DNA of 64,000 bases from Flavobacteriales bacterium UBA2669. Its GTDB lineage: Bacteria > Bacteroidota > Bacteroidia > Flavobacteriales_E > Vicingaceae. Below, in pieces: positions 7,707 through 16,118 of this stretch. Made by a program: the position numbers and the translations under genes. Every line of letters begins with the position of its first letter. Within the stretch, counting starts at the first letter, position 1. The stretch lies in assembly GCA_002359215.1 (NCBI GenBank), contig DEMN01000007.1, forward strand, positions 210,781 to 274,780, given 5' to 3'. The notes below the pieces were generated by a model. The model was not told the DNA's origin. It was given only the letters and a program-made list of their open reading frames with translations, and did not search any database.

Positions 7707-8744
7707 ATGTTGGATATTTCAGTACATATAAGTCAGTTGCTTTTTTACCATGAGTGTGTGATTCTTCCAAATTTTGGAGGATTTGTTTGCAATTATAAGC
7801 CGGCTTATATACAAACAGTTCAGCATAAATTTCATCCACCATCTAAGCAAATTTCTTTTAATAAGAATTTAATTGCTAATGATGGTCTACTTACACATTA
7901 TGTTTCTAAAAAAGAAAACATAAGTTATGATGAAGCCTTAAAAGAAATTGAAGCTTTTGTTTTAACAACAAAAACAAAGTTGAGAACGAATAAAGAGTTT
8001 ACTCTTGGAGATATTGGCGCTTTTGTAATGGATAATGAAAATAGAATTCATTTTGAACCATCACTAAGTGAAAACTATTTACTTTCTTCTTATGGATTAA
8101 CACCAATACAAGTTAGTCCTATAAAGAGAAAGAACTACGAGGAAAAAATTGCTGAACAAGTAAAAACACTCCCTCAACATAAAAGTAATGTTAGAAAATG
8201 GGCTGCCGCTGCTGCTATTATTATTCCTTTAGGGTTTTTAGCTTTTTGGATACCTTCAAAATATGATTTGTCGCAAAATATCAATTACGCCAAATTAAAT
8301 CCATTTGTGGAGGAAAAAGCAGCCACTTACTCACCTAGAACAGACTTGACAACTTTTGAGCATGATGATGTTCTTTCGTTAAAAGAAAGAATTAACAAAG
8401 CTAAAGAAGATGAAAAGTATCTTATTTTTTCTTGGTTAAAAGATGAGCAACCAGTAACTATTGCTTTAACAAATAAATATATTTCTCAGGCAGATACTAC
8501 CAAAGTAGTTATTAATAAAACCAATTTACGTTACCATATTATTGCCGGTTGTTTTTCTGAAAAGAAGAATGCCAATAAGATGGTAAAACAGCTAAAAAAC
8601 AAAGGGTTTAATGCATGGATAGTTGGTAAAAGAAAAGGTTTGTGGACGGTTAGTTATAATAGTCATACTACCAGACAACAAGCTTTAGATGCGTTGGCAT
8701 TAGCAAAATCTGACAATAGTAAAGCTTGGATTTTGGAAATGTAA
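7707..8744 (+). CDS. HU-CCDC81-like and SPOR domain protein
   Basis: A 345-residue single-pass membrane protein. The N-terminal half (about 1-130) matches the paired HU-like CCDC81 module of Bacteroidota: an opening with LLFYHECVILPNFGGFV, then TLGDIGAF. A transmembrane segment follows at about 164-184 (AAAAAIIIPLGFLAFW). A periplasmic linker leads to a C-terminal SPOR domain at about 270-345 (YHIIAGCFSEKKNANKMVKQL ... GLWTVSYN), the fold that binds denuded peptidoglycan glycan strands at division sites. The architecture suggests an inner-membrane protein linking a cytoplasmic HU-like module to septal cell wall, with a possible role in division or envelope organisation. That role is inferred. 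Ends 1 base from the convergent dehydrogenase gene. Confidence 0.85.
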   Translation: MLDISVHISQLLFYHECVILPNFGGFVCNYKPAYIQTVQHKFHPPSKQISFNKNLIANDGLLTHYVSKKENISYDEALKEIEAFVLTTKTKLRTNKEFTLGDIGAFVMDNENRIHFEPSLSENYLLSSYGLTPIQVSPIKRKNYEEKIAEQVKTLPQHKSNVRKWAAAAAIIIPLGFLAFWIPSKYDLSQNINYAKLNPFVEEKAATYSPRTDLTTFEHDDVLSLKERINKAKEDEKYLIFSWLKDEQPVTIALTNKYISQADTTKVVINKTNLRYHIIAGCFSEKKNANKMVKQLKNKGFNAWIVGKRKGLWTVSYNSHTTRQQALDALALAKSDNSKAWILEM

Positions 8745-8759
8745 TTCAAGACTTGAATT
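8743..8759. terminator. Short palindrome at a convergent gene junction
   Basis: AATTCAAG, one base, CTTGAATT forms a perfect small inverted repeat that covers the two stop codons of the converging genes ending at 8744 and 8746. It could act as a weak bidirectional terminator, but there is no clear T-tract. The call is tentative. Confidence 0.3.
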
Positions 8760-9684
8760 TCCCCTCAATTTTATCGGCTAAAAAAGTAGATAGTTTTTTA
8801 TAAGATTCATTTGTCCAACCGGCTACATGCGGACTAAGAATAACATTTTTAGCATTTTTTAAGTAGTTAAATGCTTCGTGGTGGGTTTGTTTTAATTCAA
8901 ACGATTTGCTTTCAAATTCCAATACATCCAAACAAGCTCCTAATACTTTTCCCGATTGAAGTGCTTGAATTAAATCGTCAGTTTTTACATTGTTTCCTCT
9001 AGCAGTATTTATCAGGTAAATATTTTTTTTAAAGTTATTCAGAAAAGCAGTATTTACGTAATGTTTGGTTTCCTCAGAAAGTGGTAGGTGAATACTGAGA
9101 ATGTCTGTTTGTTCAAACAATTCGTTTAAGGATACTTCTTTCACGATTAAACTATCAAAGTCTTTTTTATACTTATCGTAAGCAATTACCTTACAATCGA
9201 AACCTATTAATTTTTTAGCTAAGGCTTCTCCCATGTTTCCGTAGCCTAAAATACCAACAGTTTTACCTGATAGTTCTATGCCTCGGTTGGCTTCCCTATC
9301 CCAAATTCCTTGACGCACTTGAGCATCGCCTTGTTTTAGTTGGTTGAATAACATCAGCAACATTCCAATAGCATGTTCGCCAACAGCATCTTTATTGCCT
9401 TCTGGAGAATTAAAAACAGAAATATTTTTTTGTGCTGCATAAGCAACATCAATATTTTCTAATCCAGCACCTGAGCGAGCAATAAATTTTAGGTTTTCAG
9501 CTGTGTCTAAAAAAGTTTTGTCAATAGTAAATCGGCTTCTGATAACAATGCCAACGTAATTGGAAATACGCTCTTTAATACTTGTTTTTGAGGAAGTATA
9601 ATCGTGTTCACATACAAATCCCATTTGTATTAAACGTTTTTCCAAAATTGAGTGAACACTATCTATGAATAAAATTTTAGGCAT
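8746..9684 (-). CDS. D-isomer-specific 2-hydroxyacid dehydrogenase (SerA-like)
   Basis: A 312-residue NAD-dependent dehydrogenase. The Rossmann motif is GYGNMG in VGILGYGNMGEALAKKL, and the catalytic set is visible: Arg in NTARG, Glu in LDVLEFE, and a His in LSPHVAGWT near the C-terminus. The substrate domain contains RSRFTID and SRAGSGLE-like segments (RSGAGLENID). It resembles phosphoglycerate dehydrogenases without the C-terminal ACT regulatory domain. It may be the first enzyme of serine synthesis or act on another 2-hydroxyacid. The start overlaps the end of mgtE by 8 bases, so the two are probably co-transcribed from upstream of mgtE. Confidence 0.88.
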   Translation of the reverse strand: MPKILFIDSVHSILEKRLIQMGFVCEHDYTSSKTSIKERISNYVGIVIRSRFTIDKTFLDTAENLKFIARSGAGLENIDVAYAAQKNISVFNSPEGNKDAVGEHAIGMLLMLFNQLKQGDAQVRQGIWDREANRGIELSGKTVGILGYGNMGEALAKKLIGFDCKVIAYDKYKKDFDSLIVKEVSLNELFEQTDILSIHLPLSEETKHYVNTAFLNNFKKNIYLINTARGNNVKTDDLIQALQSGKVLGACLDVLEFESKSFELKQTHHEAFNYLKNAKNVILSPHVAGWTNESYKKLSTFLADKIEGKFKS

Positions 9685-11029
9685 ACATTAAGTAACCGAT
9701 GAAAAAGTAAAGAAAAATTCCAAAAATATCGTTAGTTGTCGTGATAAACGGGCCTGTTGCTAATGCTGGATCTATTTTATATTTGTTTAGCATTAGCGGA
9801 ATTAATGTTCCGAAAATCCCGGCAAAGAAGATAACAGAAATAAGAGCTATGCTTACTGTAATAGCTAAGGTTAAGGTTTCTTCAAAAAAATAGTTATAGC
9901 CAAAAATGATGGCTGAACAAACTATTCCGTTTAGAATTCCTACAGCCATTTCTTTACCTACTTTACTCCAAACACTGTTTAGTCCTAATGAGTTATTTGC
10001 CAACCCTTGTACTATTAATGCTGAAGATTGAACTCCAACATTTCCGCCCATAGCGGCAATTAGTGGGATGAAAAATGCCATTTCGGGATGAATTTGAATT
10101 TGGTTTTCGTAAATACCAATAATTTTTGAACTTACAATTCCACCCAACAAACCAACTAATAACCAAGGTAATCTTGCTCTGGAGATTATCCAAAATTTAT
10201 CGGAAGATTCAACATTTTCAGAAATACCAGAAGCCATTTGGTAATCTCTTTCGGCTTCTTCCTTAATTACATCAACCACGTCATCAATGGTTATTCTACC
10301 TAGCAGTCTACCCATTTCATCAACAACAGGAATAGAAACTAAATCGTATTTTTCCATAATGTTGGCTACTTGTTCATCATCCGTATCGGGAGTTACAGAA
10401 AGGATGTCGTCATCATAAATATCTTTTACCTTTTTGTTGCTTGGCGTAAGTAATAGCTTTCGCAAGGAAATTCTACCTTTTAAAACATCATCATTATCAA
10501 CAACATAAACGGTGTAAATTTTATCTAATTCTTCAGCTTGTTTTTTAAGTTCAGTGAGGCAATTTCCAATAGTCCAATTCCAATTTACTTTTGCCAATTC
10601 ATTTGCCATCAAACCACCAGCAGTATCTTCGGGGTAGTTTAATAGTTTAAGAATGTCTGATGCTTGTTCAATATCTTCAATGTGCGAGATTACTTCATCT
10701 CTTTTTTCATCAGAAAGTTCCCCGATAACATCTGCCGCATCATCAGAATCCATGTTATCAATGAATTGAGATGCAATTTCTTGAGAAGTAAGGGCATCTA
10801 AGAATTTTTCTCGAGTATCTTCATCTAGCTCTATAATTACATCAGAGCTTAGTTCTTTAGGTAAAAAATTGAAAAATGCTTTAGCTTGATTTAAAGATTG
10901 TTCATCTAAAATTTCTGCAATATCTGCTGGATGCAAATCTTTAATTAACATCAATACCTCTTGTTCTGCACCTGCGGTAACAGCATTATTAAGGTGATCT
11001 AAAAATTCTTTTGTTAATTCAAATTGCAT
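9677..11029 (-). CDS. mgtE: Magnesium transporter MgtE
   Basis: A 450-residue inner-membrane Mg2+ channel. The N-terminal superhelical MgtE_N domain is at about 1-130 (LHPADIAEILDE, then the D-D-A-A-D-V-I-G-E-L repeats). A CBS-domain pair at about 135-255 senses cytoplasmic Mg2+. The C-terminal five-helix pore domain runs from about 280, with the pore-helix signature at the end (DPALATGPFITTTNDIFGI) and GGNVGVQSSALIVQGLA. Transcribed with the downstream dehydrogenase (8-base overlap). It diverges from the Kv-like channel gene. Confidence 0.97.
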   Translation of the reverse strand: MQFELTKEFLDHLNNAVTAGAEQEVLMLIKDLHPADIAEILDEQSLNQAKAFFNFLPKELSSDVIIELDEDTREKFLDALTSQEIASQFIDNMDSDDAADVIGELSDEKRDEVISHIEDIEQASDILKLLNYPEDTAGGLMANELAKVNWNWTIGNCLTELKKQAEELDKIYTVYVVDNDDVLKGRISLRKLLLTPSNKKVKDIYDDDILSVTPDTDDEQVANIMEKYDLVSIPVVDEMGRLLGRITIDDVVDVIKEEAERDYQMASGISENVESSDKFWIISRARLPWLLVGLLGGIVSSKIIGIYENQIQIHPEMAFFIPLIAAMGGNVGVQSSALIVQGLANNSLGLNSVWSKVGKEMAVGILNGIVCSAIIFGYNYFFEETLTLAITVSIALISVIFFAGIFGTLIPLMLNKYKIDPALATGPFITTTNDIFGIFLYFFIGYLMYA

Positions 11030-11107
11030 GACAGAGTATATAAGGGTTGCAAAGTTATCATTTTCAATGCGAATTACAATAAGAATTTATTTTCCCTTAA
11101 AATTGAC

Positions 11108-11115
11108 TAATTTTG
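11108..11115 (+). promoter_or_regulatory. TAnnTTTG -7 element for the Kv-like channel gene
   Basis: TAATTTTG matches the Bacteroidota -7 element and lies 29 bases before the ATG at 11145. No good -33 TTG is present at the usual distance. It supports 11145 rather than the upstream in-frame codon at 11028, which would begin before the promoter. Confidence 0.5.
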
Positions 11116-11144
11116 AAAGTGATAATCAACTTTTATTATATTTT

Positions 11145-11936
11145 ATGTCATCATTTAAAGACAAATTGTTTGTTATTGTTTTTGGAACAGATACCAAATC
11201 GGGTAAAAGGTTTGATATTGTATTATTGTGGTTGATATTGGCAAGTGTTTTAGCGGTAATGTTGGAAAGCATACCCATTTTGGAGGAAAAACATACCTAT
11301 GCGTTTTTTATTTTAGAGCTTTTTTTTACAGGAGTTTTTACTTTAGAGTATTTTTTAAGAATATGGGTAAGTCCTAAACCTAAGAATTACATTTTTAGTT
11401 TTTGGGGCATAGTAGATTTGTTAGCTATTTTACCTACTTACTTAATTTTCTTTTTACCTAATATTCATTTTTTGGTGGCTATTCGTTCTTTAAGATTGTT
11501 AAGGGTGTTTAGAATAATTAAATTGGTAAGGTTCATAAAAGAAGCTAATACGTTAAAAAAAGCATTGGCTTCTAGTATTTATAAAACCAGTACTTTTTTA
11601 TTTACTATTTTAGCTGTGGTAGTTATTATGGGAACTATAATGTATGTGGTAGAAGGAGCTGAAAATGGGTTTACAAGTATTCCACAGAGTATTTATTGGG
11701 CAATTATCACTATTACAACTGTTGGGTATGGAGATATTGTTCCTCATACTGCTTTAGGAAAATTTATCTCAGCTGTAGTGATGGTTATAGGTTATTCTAT
11801 TATTGCTGTTCCAACAGCCATTTTCACTGTTGAGGTAGCACGAGCAGGTAATGAACAAAAGAATTGTACTAAGTGTAAACACCAAAACAGTGTAAATGCT
11901 AATTTTTGTAGTAATTGTGGTAACGATTTAAAATAA
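11145..11936 (+). CDS. Voltage-gated-type potassium channel with C-terminal zinc ribbon
   Basis: Six transmembrane segments and a pore loop in 263 residues. S4 carries the regularly spaced charges of a voltage sensor (Arg114, 117, 120, 123, Lys126, Arg129 in RSLRLLRVFRIIKLVRF). The filter TTVGYGD at 191-197 gives K+ selectivity. The C-terminus has two CxxC pairs (Cys241/244 and Cys255/258), a rubredoxin-like zinc ribbon. The reading frame is open back to 11028, but those 39 extra residues are not channel-like and overlap the mgtE start. The ATG at 11145, 29 bases after a TAnnTTTG element, is preferred. Four bases separate it from the next gene, an MscS channel, so the two probably form an operon. 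Confidence 0.92.
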   Translation: MSSFKDKLFVIVFGTDTKSGKRFDIVLLWLILASVLAVMLESIPILEEKHTYAFFILELFFTGVFTLEYFLRIWVSPKPKNYIFSFWGIVDLLAILPTYLIFFLPNIHFLVAIRSLRLLRVFRIIKLVRFIKEANTLKKALASSIYKTSTFLFTILAVVVIMGTIMYVVEGAENGFTSIPQSIYWAIITITTVGYGDIVPHTALGKFISAVVMVIGYSIIAVPTAIFTVEVARAGNEQKNCTKCKHQNSVNANFCSNCGNDLK

Positions 11937-11940
11937 AACA

Positions 11941-12771
11941 ATGATGATGGACATTAATGAAATATTAGACTATTCTCTTTTTTCTATTGCAAAGCATCAA
12001 TTTAAGGTAATTACTTTAATAACGTTATTACTTTTTATTTTAGGTGTATTTGTTTTTATTAAGGTAGTAAAAAAAGCCATTTTTAGAAAATCAGCATTAG
12101 ATTTACCTAAAAAATATTCACTTTTTACTATTTTTAAATACATTGTAGTTGTTTTGGCTGTAGCCATAGGCTTACAAATAGTTGGGGTTGATATTACTGT
12201 CTTGTTAGCAGGTTCAGCAGCTTTATTGGTAGGAGTTGGTTTTGGATTGCAAAATTTGTTTGGAGACATTACTTCAGGAATTATTTTATTGTTTGACTCT
12301 ACTATTAAAGTAAATGATGTAATTGAAGTGGACGGAATTGTAGGTAGAGTACAAAAAATAAATTTAAGAACAACTTCAGTTATTACTCGAGAAGATACAT
12401 TTATTATTATGCCTAACTCGGTGCTAACCAATAACAATTTAATTAACTGGACATACAGTTCTATTTCTTCCCGTTTTGAGATTAAAGTCGGAGTAGCTTA
12501 TGCTTCAGATGTTAATTTAGTGATGCAATTAATGGAGAAGGCAGTTAAAAGTCAAAAAGAAGTATTAACTCATCCTGCTCCAACGGTAAGGTTTCAAGAA
12601 TATGGAGATTCGTCACTTAATTTCTCTGTATTTTTTTGGTGTGATGAAGTTTTTAGAGTAGAGTCTATTAAAAGCCAGATTAGAGTGAGGTTGTATGAAT
12701 ATTTTAAAGAAAGTAGTGTAGAAATTCCTTTCCCACAAAGAGTGGTACATATGAAACATCCAGAAGCTTAG
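11941..12771 (+). CDS. MscS-family mechanosensitive channel
   Basis: A 276-residue small-conductance mechanosensitive channel. Two N-terminal transmembrane segments lead to the pore-lining TM3 with its Gly/Ala packing pattern (LLAGSAALLVGVGFGLQNLFGDITSGIILLFD). The beta domain follows (VNDVIEVDGIVGRVQKINLRTTSVITREDTFIIMPNS), then a C-terminal alpha/beta region ending in EIPFPQRVVHM. It opens under membrane tension to release solutes during osmotic downshock. It lies four bases after the Kv-like channel gene. A second paralogue is at 15231-16118. Confidence 0.93.
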   Translation: MMMDINEILDYSLFSIAKHQFKVITLITLLLFILGVFVFIKVVKKAIFRKSALDLPKKYSLFTIFKYIVVVLAVAIGLQIVGVDITVLLAGSAALLVGVGFGLQNLFGDITSGIILLFDSTIKVNDVIEVDGIVGRVQKINLRTTSVITREDTFIIMPNSVLTNNNLINWTYSSISSRFEIKVGVAYASDVNLVMQLMEKAVKSQKEVLTHPAPTVRFQEYGDSSLNFSVFFWCDEVFRVESIKSQIRVRLYEYFKESSVEIPFPQRVVHMKHPEA

Positions 12772-12823
12772 CGAAATGATAAAAATTATGTTATTTTGCA
12801 CACTTTTTATAAAATAGCTTTTT

Positions 12824-13678
12824 ATGCTTATTTTCAAAACAGTTGTTGATCTTCAACAATTTCTTTTTTCTTGTGATAATAAAACCATCGGGTTTGTTCC
12901 TACTATGGGGGCTTTACACCAAGGACATTTATCTTTAATGGCAAAAGCTATTGAAGAAAATGACCTAATGGTTTGTAGTATATTTGTCAATCCAACGCAG
13001 TTTAATAATAAAGAAGATCTAGAAAAATACCCTAGACATACAGATAAAGATTTAGCTCTTATACAAAATGCTTTTGCTGATGATACCAAGCTAGTTATTT
13101 TTTTACCTGATGTTAAAGAGATTTATCCCAACAAAATAGAAAAAAGCTACGATTTTGGAAACCTATCATTAGTAATGGAAGCACAACATCGTCCAGGGCA
13201 TTTTGATGGTGTAGGAATGGTGTTAGAGCGTTTTTTTGATATTATACAACCGACCAAGGCCTATTTTGGAGAAAAAGATTTTCAGCAATTGGCTGTTGTT
13301 CGGAATTTAGTAAAACAACTAAAGTTACCAGTTCAAATTATAGGTTGTCCTATAGTTAGAGAAGCTAATGGATTAGCAATGAGTTCTCGTAATGAGCGAT
13401 TAACTCCTGAACAAAAGGAACAAGCAGCCAATATTTATAAGTTTTTGCAAGAAGTCAAGCAACAAGCTAAAACATTTACGGTAGAGGAAGTGAAGAATAA
13501 CTTTGTTAAAGCAATTAAAAATATCCCTACATTACAATTAGAATATGCTGAAATAGTAGATGGAAATACACTTTTATCTGTAAACGATTGGAATGAAACG
13601 AATTATTGTGTGGCTTTTACTGCCGTTTTTGTAGGAAATGTAAGGTTGATAGATAACATTACTTTGTTTTATAGTTAG
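12824..13678 (+). CDS. panC: Pantothenate synthetase
   Basis: Condenses pantoate with beta-alanine using ATP in vitamin B5/CoA synthesis. The 284-residue length is normal. The nucleotidyltransferase HxGH motif is in VPTMGALHQGHLSL, with further hallmarks FVNPTQF, RPGHFDGV, YFGEKDFQQL and AMSSRNERL. It stands alone 52 bases after the MscS gene; panB and panD are not in the window. Its 3' end overlaps the convergent antiporter gene by 20 bases. Confidence 0.97.
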   Translation: MLIFKTVVDLQQFLFSCDNKTIGFVPTMGALHQGHLSLMAKAIEENDLMVCSIFVNPTQFNNKEDLEKYPRHTDKDLALIQNAFADDTKLVIFLPDVKEIYPNKIEKSYDFGNLSLVMEAQHRPGHFDGVGMVLERFFDIIQPTKAYFGEKDFQQLAVVRNLVKQLKLPVQIIGCPIVREANGLAMSSRNERLTPEQKEQAANIYKFLQEVKQQAKTFTVEEVKNNFVKAIKNIPTLQLEYAEIVDGNTLLSVNDWNETNYCVAFTAVFVGNVRLIDNITLFYS

Positions 13679-15170
13679 TATCAGCAGTAGCTGTATTTTC
13701 TGTAAGAAAAGGATTGTATAAACAATGATTAACTTTTTCAAAATCTTCGGGGCTATCAGCCAATACCATTAAATTATCTTTAGCCTCAATAACAGTTGAG
13801 CCACCAGGTCGTATAAACTCACTATTTCGTTTAATCATTACAATAAATGCAGATTTAGGAAAATTTAAATCTACAATTCTTTTGTTTACAGCGTAAAAAT
13901 CTGACAATACTTCAAACTCTTGTAAAGACGATTTTGGGAGGTCTAAAATTAGTTTGTCTATTTCAGAAATTGGTTTTATTTTTTCGGGTAATGCAACATT
14001 TAACCATTTTGCAATAATTGATAAGGTGGTACCTTGAATAAGTACAGAAGTTAAAGAAATAAAAAATACAATATTAAAAATCATATTGGCTTTTTCAATT
14101 CCTGCAAGAAGTGGGTATGTTGCAAACACAATAGGAACAGCTCCGCGTAAACCTACCCAAGAAATGTAAAAACGTCTTCTTAATTTCATCTTGAAAAAAA
14201 TTAAACTTAAGAAAACACCTATAGGTCGGGCTACAAAAATCAGAAATAGAGAAATTAATAAGCCTATACCAATGTAAGGAACTACTTGAGTTGGAAAAAC
14301 CAATAAGCCAAGGGTTAGAAAGAGTACAATTTGCATCAACCATGCTAAACCATCATACATTTTAAGTATGGTTTTTTTGTGGATTAAATCCTGATTACCT
14401 AAATACACTGCACAAATGTAAATGGCTAAGAATCCGTTTCCTCCAAAAAAATCGGTAGCAGCAAATGTGATAAACATTAAAGCAATTACTAAAACAGGGT
14501 AAAGTCCTTCAAAATCGAGTTTAATTTTATTGATAACAAACTTGCTGATTTTTCCAAAACCAAAACCTGCAATTCCACCCAAAATCATTTGTTGTAAAAA
14601 CATGGGTATAATAGAAATCAAACTTTGATCTTGATTGACTACTAAGGTTAAAAAAGCGATAGTAAGCACATAAGCCATAGGGTCGTTACTACCGCTTTCC
14701 ATCTCTAAAGTTGGTCGTAAGTTTGTTTTTAAAGCTAAGCTTTTAGAACGCAATATAGAAAAAACCGCAGCAGCATCGGTAGAGGACACAATAGAACCTA
14801 GCAACATACTTTCGTAAATGGTAAAGTCGGTTAATAACCACACAAACGTACCCAACGATAAGGCGGTAAGTAAAACGCCAGCTGTAGATAACGCAATTCC
14901 TTCTCTAAGTATGGGTTTCACTGAACTCCAGTTGGTATCTAAACCTCCAGAAAATAAGATAAAATTGAGGGAAACGATGCCAATAAATTGTGCTAGTTTA
15001 GGGTCGTCAAATTTAATACCACCAATGCCGTCAGACCCTGCTAACATTCCAATAGCTAAGAAAAGTATTAATGTTGGAACACCAAATTTATAAGATGTTT
15101 TACCTACAACAATACTTATAAAAAGCAGTAAAGAGCCAATTAAAAGTATGTTTTCAATGGTTACATTCAT
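13659..15170 (-). CDS. CPA1-type potassium/proton antiporter (CvrA/NhaP2-like)
   Basis: A 503-residue cation:proton antiporter. The N-terminal ~390 residues form about 12 transmembrane helices with antiporter signatures (SSTDAAAVFSIL, LEMESGSNDPMAYVLT and WVGLRGAVPIVFATYPL). The C-terminal ~110 residues contain a TrkA_C-like regulatory module (LDLPKSSLQEFEV ... IVMIKRN ... IRPGGSTVIEAKDNLMVLA). This architecture is that of NhaP2/CvrA K+/H+ antiporters, which export K+ or Na+ to control pH and volume. It lies in a neighbourhood rich in ion-handling genes. The ion specificity is inferred from architecture. Confidence 0.9.
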   Translation of the reverse strand: MNVTIENILLIGSLLLFISIVVGKTSYKFGVPTLILFLAIGMLAGSDGIGGIKFDDPKLAQFIGIVSLNFILFSGGLDTNWSSVKPILREGIALSTAGVLLTALSLGTFVWLLTDFTIYESMLLGSIVSSTDAAAVFSILRSKSLALKTNLRPTLEMESGSNDPMAYVLTIAFLTLVVNQDQSLISIIPMFLQQMILGGIAGFGFGKISKFVINKIKLDFEGLYPVLVIALMFITFAATDFFGGNGFLAIYICAVYLGNQDLIHKKTILKMYDGLAWLMQIVLFLTLGLLVFPTQVVPYIGIGLLISLFLIFVARPIGVFLSLIFFKMKLRRRFYISWVGLRGAVPIVFATYPLLAGIEKANMIFNIVFFISLTSVLIQGTTLSIIAKWLNVALPEKIKPISEIDKLILDLPKSSLQEFEVLSDFYAVNKRIVDLNFPKSAFIVMIKRNSEFIRPGGSTVIEAKDNLMVLADSPEDFEKVNHCLYNPFLTENTATADTNYKTK

Positions 15171-15230
15171 TGGTTACTTGAGTGTTGTAAAGCAAAGATA
15201 CGTTATTTCAATTCGAAAATAGATAATAAT

Positions 15231-16118
15231 TTACTTCTTCTCGATGTCTTTTTTGTAAACGATAGTTCTGTATGGGAAAGGGATTTCGATACCTTCACGG
15301 TCAAAGCGTTCTTTAATGATTTTTAGTAAATCTGTTCGCATTTGGAAGGCATCAGCGAAACTTTCTGTCCAAGCACTTGCTCTTAAATTTACCGAAAAAT
15401 CTGCTAAAGCAATTACAGCTACTTTAACTATAGGTTCGTTTTTAGCAGTTTCCTCAAGTGTTCTATTGTCAATCATTAAAGGATGCTTTTCGCACTCGTT
15501 TCGCATAATTTGCATTGCTAGATCTATATCGGAATCGTAGCTAATACCTACTTCAACTCTGCATTGAATTTTGGAGTCGGTGATGGAACTGTTAATGATA
15601 ATATCATCACTAATTACGGTATTTGGGACAATGATTCTTTCATTTTTAAAATCTTTGATTATGGTGTGTCGTAAGGTAATTTCCTCTACTGTTCCTATTC
15701 TACCGTTACTAATTTCTATTACATCACCTACTCTGTAAGGTTTAAAAATTAGAATAAAAATTCCTGTAATAATGTTAGAAAAAGCTTTTTGAGAAGCAAA
15801 ACCAATAATAGCCGCTAGAATTCCTGCTCCGGCAAATAAGGCAGAACCAAAAGAACGTAATGCTGGAATATGCCGGAAAATAATTATTAAAGCAATAAAG
15901 TAAATAATAAAACTTAAGGAGTTTTTTAGGAAAGAAAAGTTAGTAGGGTCAACTTTAATTTTATCGGCATTACTGTTAATTAATTTGGTGGCTATTTTTC
16001 GTAAAATAACTAATACCAACGAAGCAACGGTAAGTGTTACAACTACAAAAATTAAATATTTAATAGTGTTGGAGTTAATAATTTCACTCCAGCTTTTATT
16101 GAGAAATTCACCAATCAT
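15231..16118 (-). CDS. MscS-family mechanosensitive channel (co-transcribed with odhAB)
   Basis: A 295-residue MscS-like channel. Two N-terminal membrane segments precede a TM3 with the glycine/alanine pattern ([32 protein letters not shown]). The beta domain ([39 protein letters not shown]) and a C-terminal domain ending in [14 protein letters not shown] follow. It is distinct in sequence from the MscS at 11941-12771. The start overlaps the odhB stop by 4 bases (ATGA type), so translation is probably coupled to the 2-oxoglutarate dehydrogenase operon. A channel in that position is unusual. Confidence 0.92.
   Translation of the reverse strand: MIGEFLNKSWSEIINSNTIKYLIFVVVTLTVASLVLVILRKIATKLINSNADKIKVDPTNFSFLKNSLSFIIYFIALIIIFRHIPALRSFGSALFAGAGILAAIIGFASQKAFSNIITGIFILIFKPYRVGDVIEISNGRIGTVEEITLRHTIIKDFKNERIIVPNTVISDDIIINSSITDSKIQCRVEVGISYDSDIDLAMQIMRNECEKHPLMIDNRTLEETAKNEPIVKVAVIALADFSVNLRASAWTESFADAFQMRTDLLKIIKERFDREGIEIPFPYRTIVYKKDIEKK

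Noticed and set aside
9993..10193. 66-codon minus-strand ORF within mgtE
   Set aside because: It is another frame of the mgtE pore domain with Trp/Asn/Ser-rich composition; not a gene.
11028..11144. N-terminal extension of the Kv-like channel
   Set aside because: The 39 extra residues are not channel-like, overlap the mgtE start, and begin before the only promoter element. The ATG at 11145 is better.
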